A DNA stretch of 64,000 bases from Saprospiraceae bacterium (GTDB lineage Bacteria > Bacteroidota > Bacteroidia > Chitinophagales > Saprospiraceae): the NCBI GenBank assembly GCA_016710585.1, contig JADJVN010000001.1, positions 186,001-250,000 on the forward strand, written 5' to 3'. The stretch's first letter is position 1; every line of letters starts with the position of its first letter. A model generated the notes under the pieces. The model ran no database searches. It worked only from the letters and a program-made list of their open reading frames with translations, and was not told the origin of the DNA. Both the position numbers and the translations under genes were made by a program. Of this stretch, positions 63,723 through 64,000 are shown piece after piece.

Positions 63723-64000
63723 CTTAAAGCCCAATTTAACCAAAAAATATTGAAATACAATTGAGATATGGGCTAAAATCGTATCTATTAATCCAAAATG
63801 ATTTTTTAATATTTTAAATCTCTCTTGTAGCGCTAAACGCTGTCTTTTCTTGGACAATCCACCTGTCTGAAATTTGCACAAGATTATATTGGAGTTATGT
63901 ATCTTATTTGTTTTTTTACAATTTCGGATAGCCCAATCTATGTCTGAAGCTATCTTGAAATCTAGACTATATACTTCAACCATGCTCCGCTTGACTATTA
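63708..64000 (-). CDS. Family 2 glycosyltransferase, C-terminal part (5' end beyond right edge)
   Basis: The frame is open from the right edge to the TGA at 63708, so this is the last ~97 residues of a longer protein; the ATG at 63983 is internal. EVYSLDFKIASDIDWAIRNC followed by FQTGGLSKKRQRLALQERFK matches the C-terminal part of WcaA-like GT2 enzymes, where the Asp pair of SDIDW is near the acceptor/catalytic site. The last four codons lie in the 45-bp direct repeat. Confidence 0.7.
   Translation of the reverse strand, partial: IVKRSMVEVYSLDFKIASDIDWAIRNCKKTNKIHNSNIILCKFQTGGLSKKRQRLALQERFKILKNHFGLIDTILAHISIVFQYFLVKLGFKKTRN

Overview
The window is an AT-rich chromosomal segment of a free-living member of the Bacteroidota, most likely the Saprospiria/Chitinophagia side. 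The signs are type IX secretion C-terminal sorting domains (both the gliding-motility-associated CHU_C-like type and the shorter type A), UnbV/ASPIC FG-GAP lipoproteins, the Bacteroidota forms of PurM and L32, a 31-residue bTHX ribosomal protein, BshC (bacillithiol synthesis), and several TAnnTTTG promoter -7 motifs. Lineage is inferred from gene families only.

Layout. 1-9.3 kb: bshC (cut by the left edge), purM, a LuxE-like acyl-protein synthetase with an extra N-terminal domain, a LytS/LytTR two-component pair, then folE-fabD-yqgE-ABC-F. 9.4-12 kb: a two-gene unit of an ATP-grasp ligase and an ATP-grasp/SET-domain fusion, the best candidate for an undescribed biochemical system. 12-15.2 kb: a secreted protein of 23-residue repeats with a peptidoglycan-binding domain, pyrophosphatase, and a frameshifted DUF4403 lipoprotein. 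15.2-28 kb, minus strand: two very large secreted T9SS proteins. The first (15217-20602) has one frameshift. The second (20861-27518) is split into seven open frames by many single-base indels. A small secreted protein with an internal TGA lies upstream. 28.7-36.5 kb: two inverted UnbV/FG-GAP paralogues (one deleted and frameshifted) around an FKBP-like protein and tRNA-Ser(GCU). 36.8-43 kb: an ECF sigma/anti-sigma pair, a DUF5686 outer-membrane protein, yidD, OsmC, a CnoX-like thioredoxin-TPR protein and a small basic secreted protein.

43-58 kb is mostly housekeeping: pheT, TfoX-N, YqeY, DUF547, a BamA-like barrel, a tight four-gene operon built on an ArsS-like radical SAM enzyme (48256-51822), metK, a RidA-trpS-FAH operon, DUF177-rpmF, bTHX and dnaA. 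The AT-rich gap before dnaA holds a perfect 10-bp inverted repeat. 58.3-64 kb: a BNR/VPS10-like T9SS protein, a small lipoprotein, two tandem diverged lipoprotein genes that each carry the same ~120-bp palindromic element just after the stop codon, and the 3' end of a glycosyltransferase.

Two themes stand out. First, cassette-like behaviour: the two lipoprotein genes at 62-63.7 kb have identical N-terminal 26 codons, an identical C-terminus and near-identical 3' elements, but strongly diverged middles, and a 45-bp direct repeat flanks the pair. Second, frame integrity: three genes carry one A too many in an A5 run, while the giant surface gene shows many indels and no in-frame nonsense codon. 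That pattern points to consensus errors or very recent decay, and it matters for anyone using the predicted proteins.
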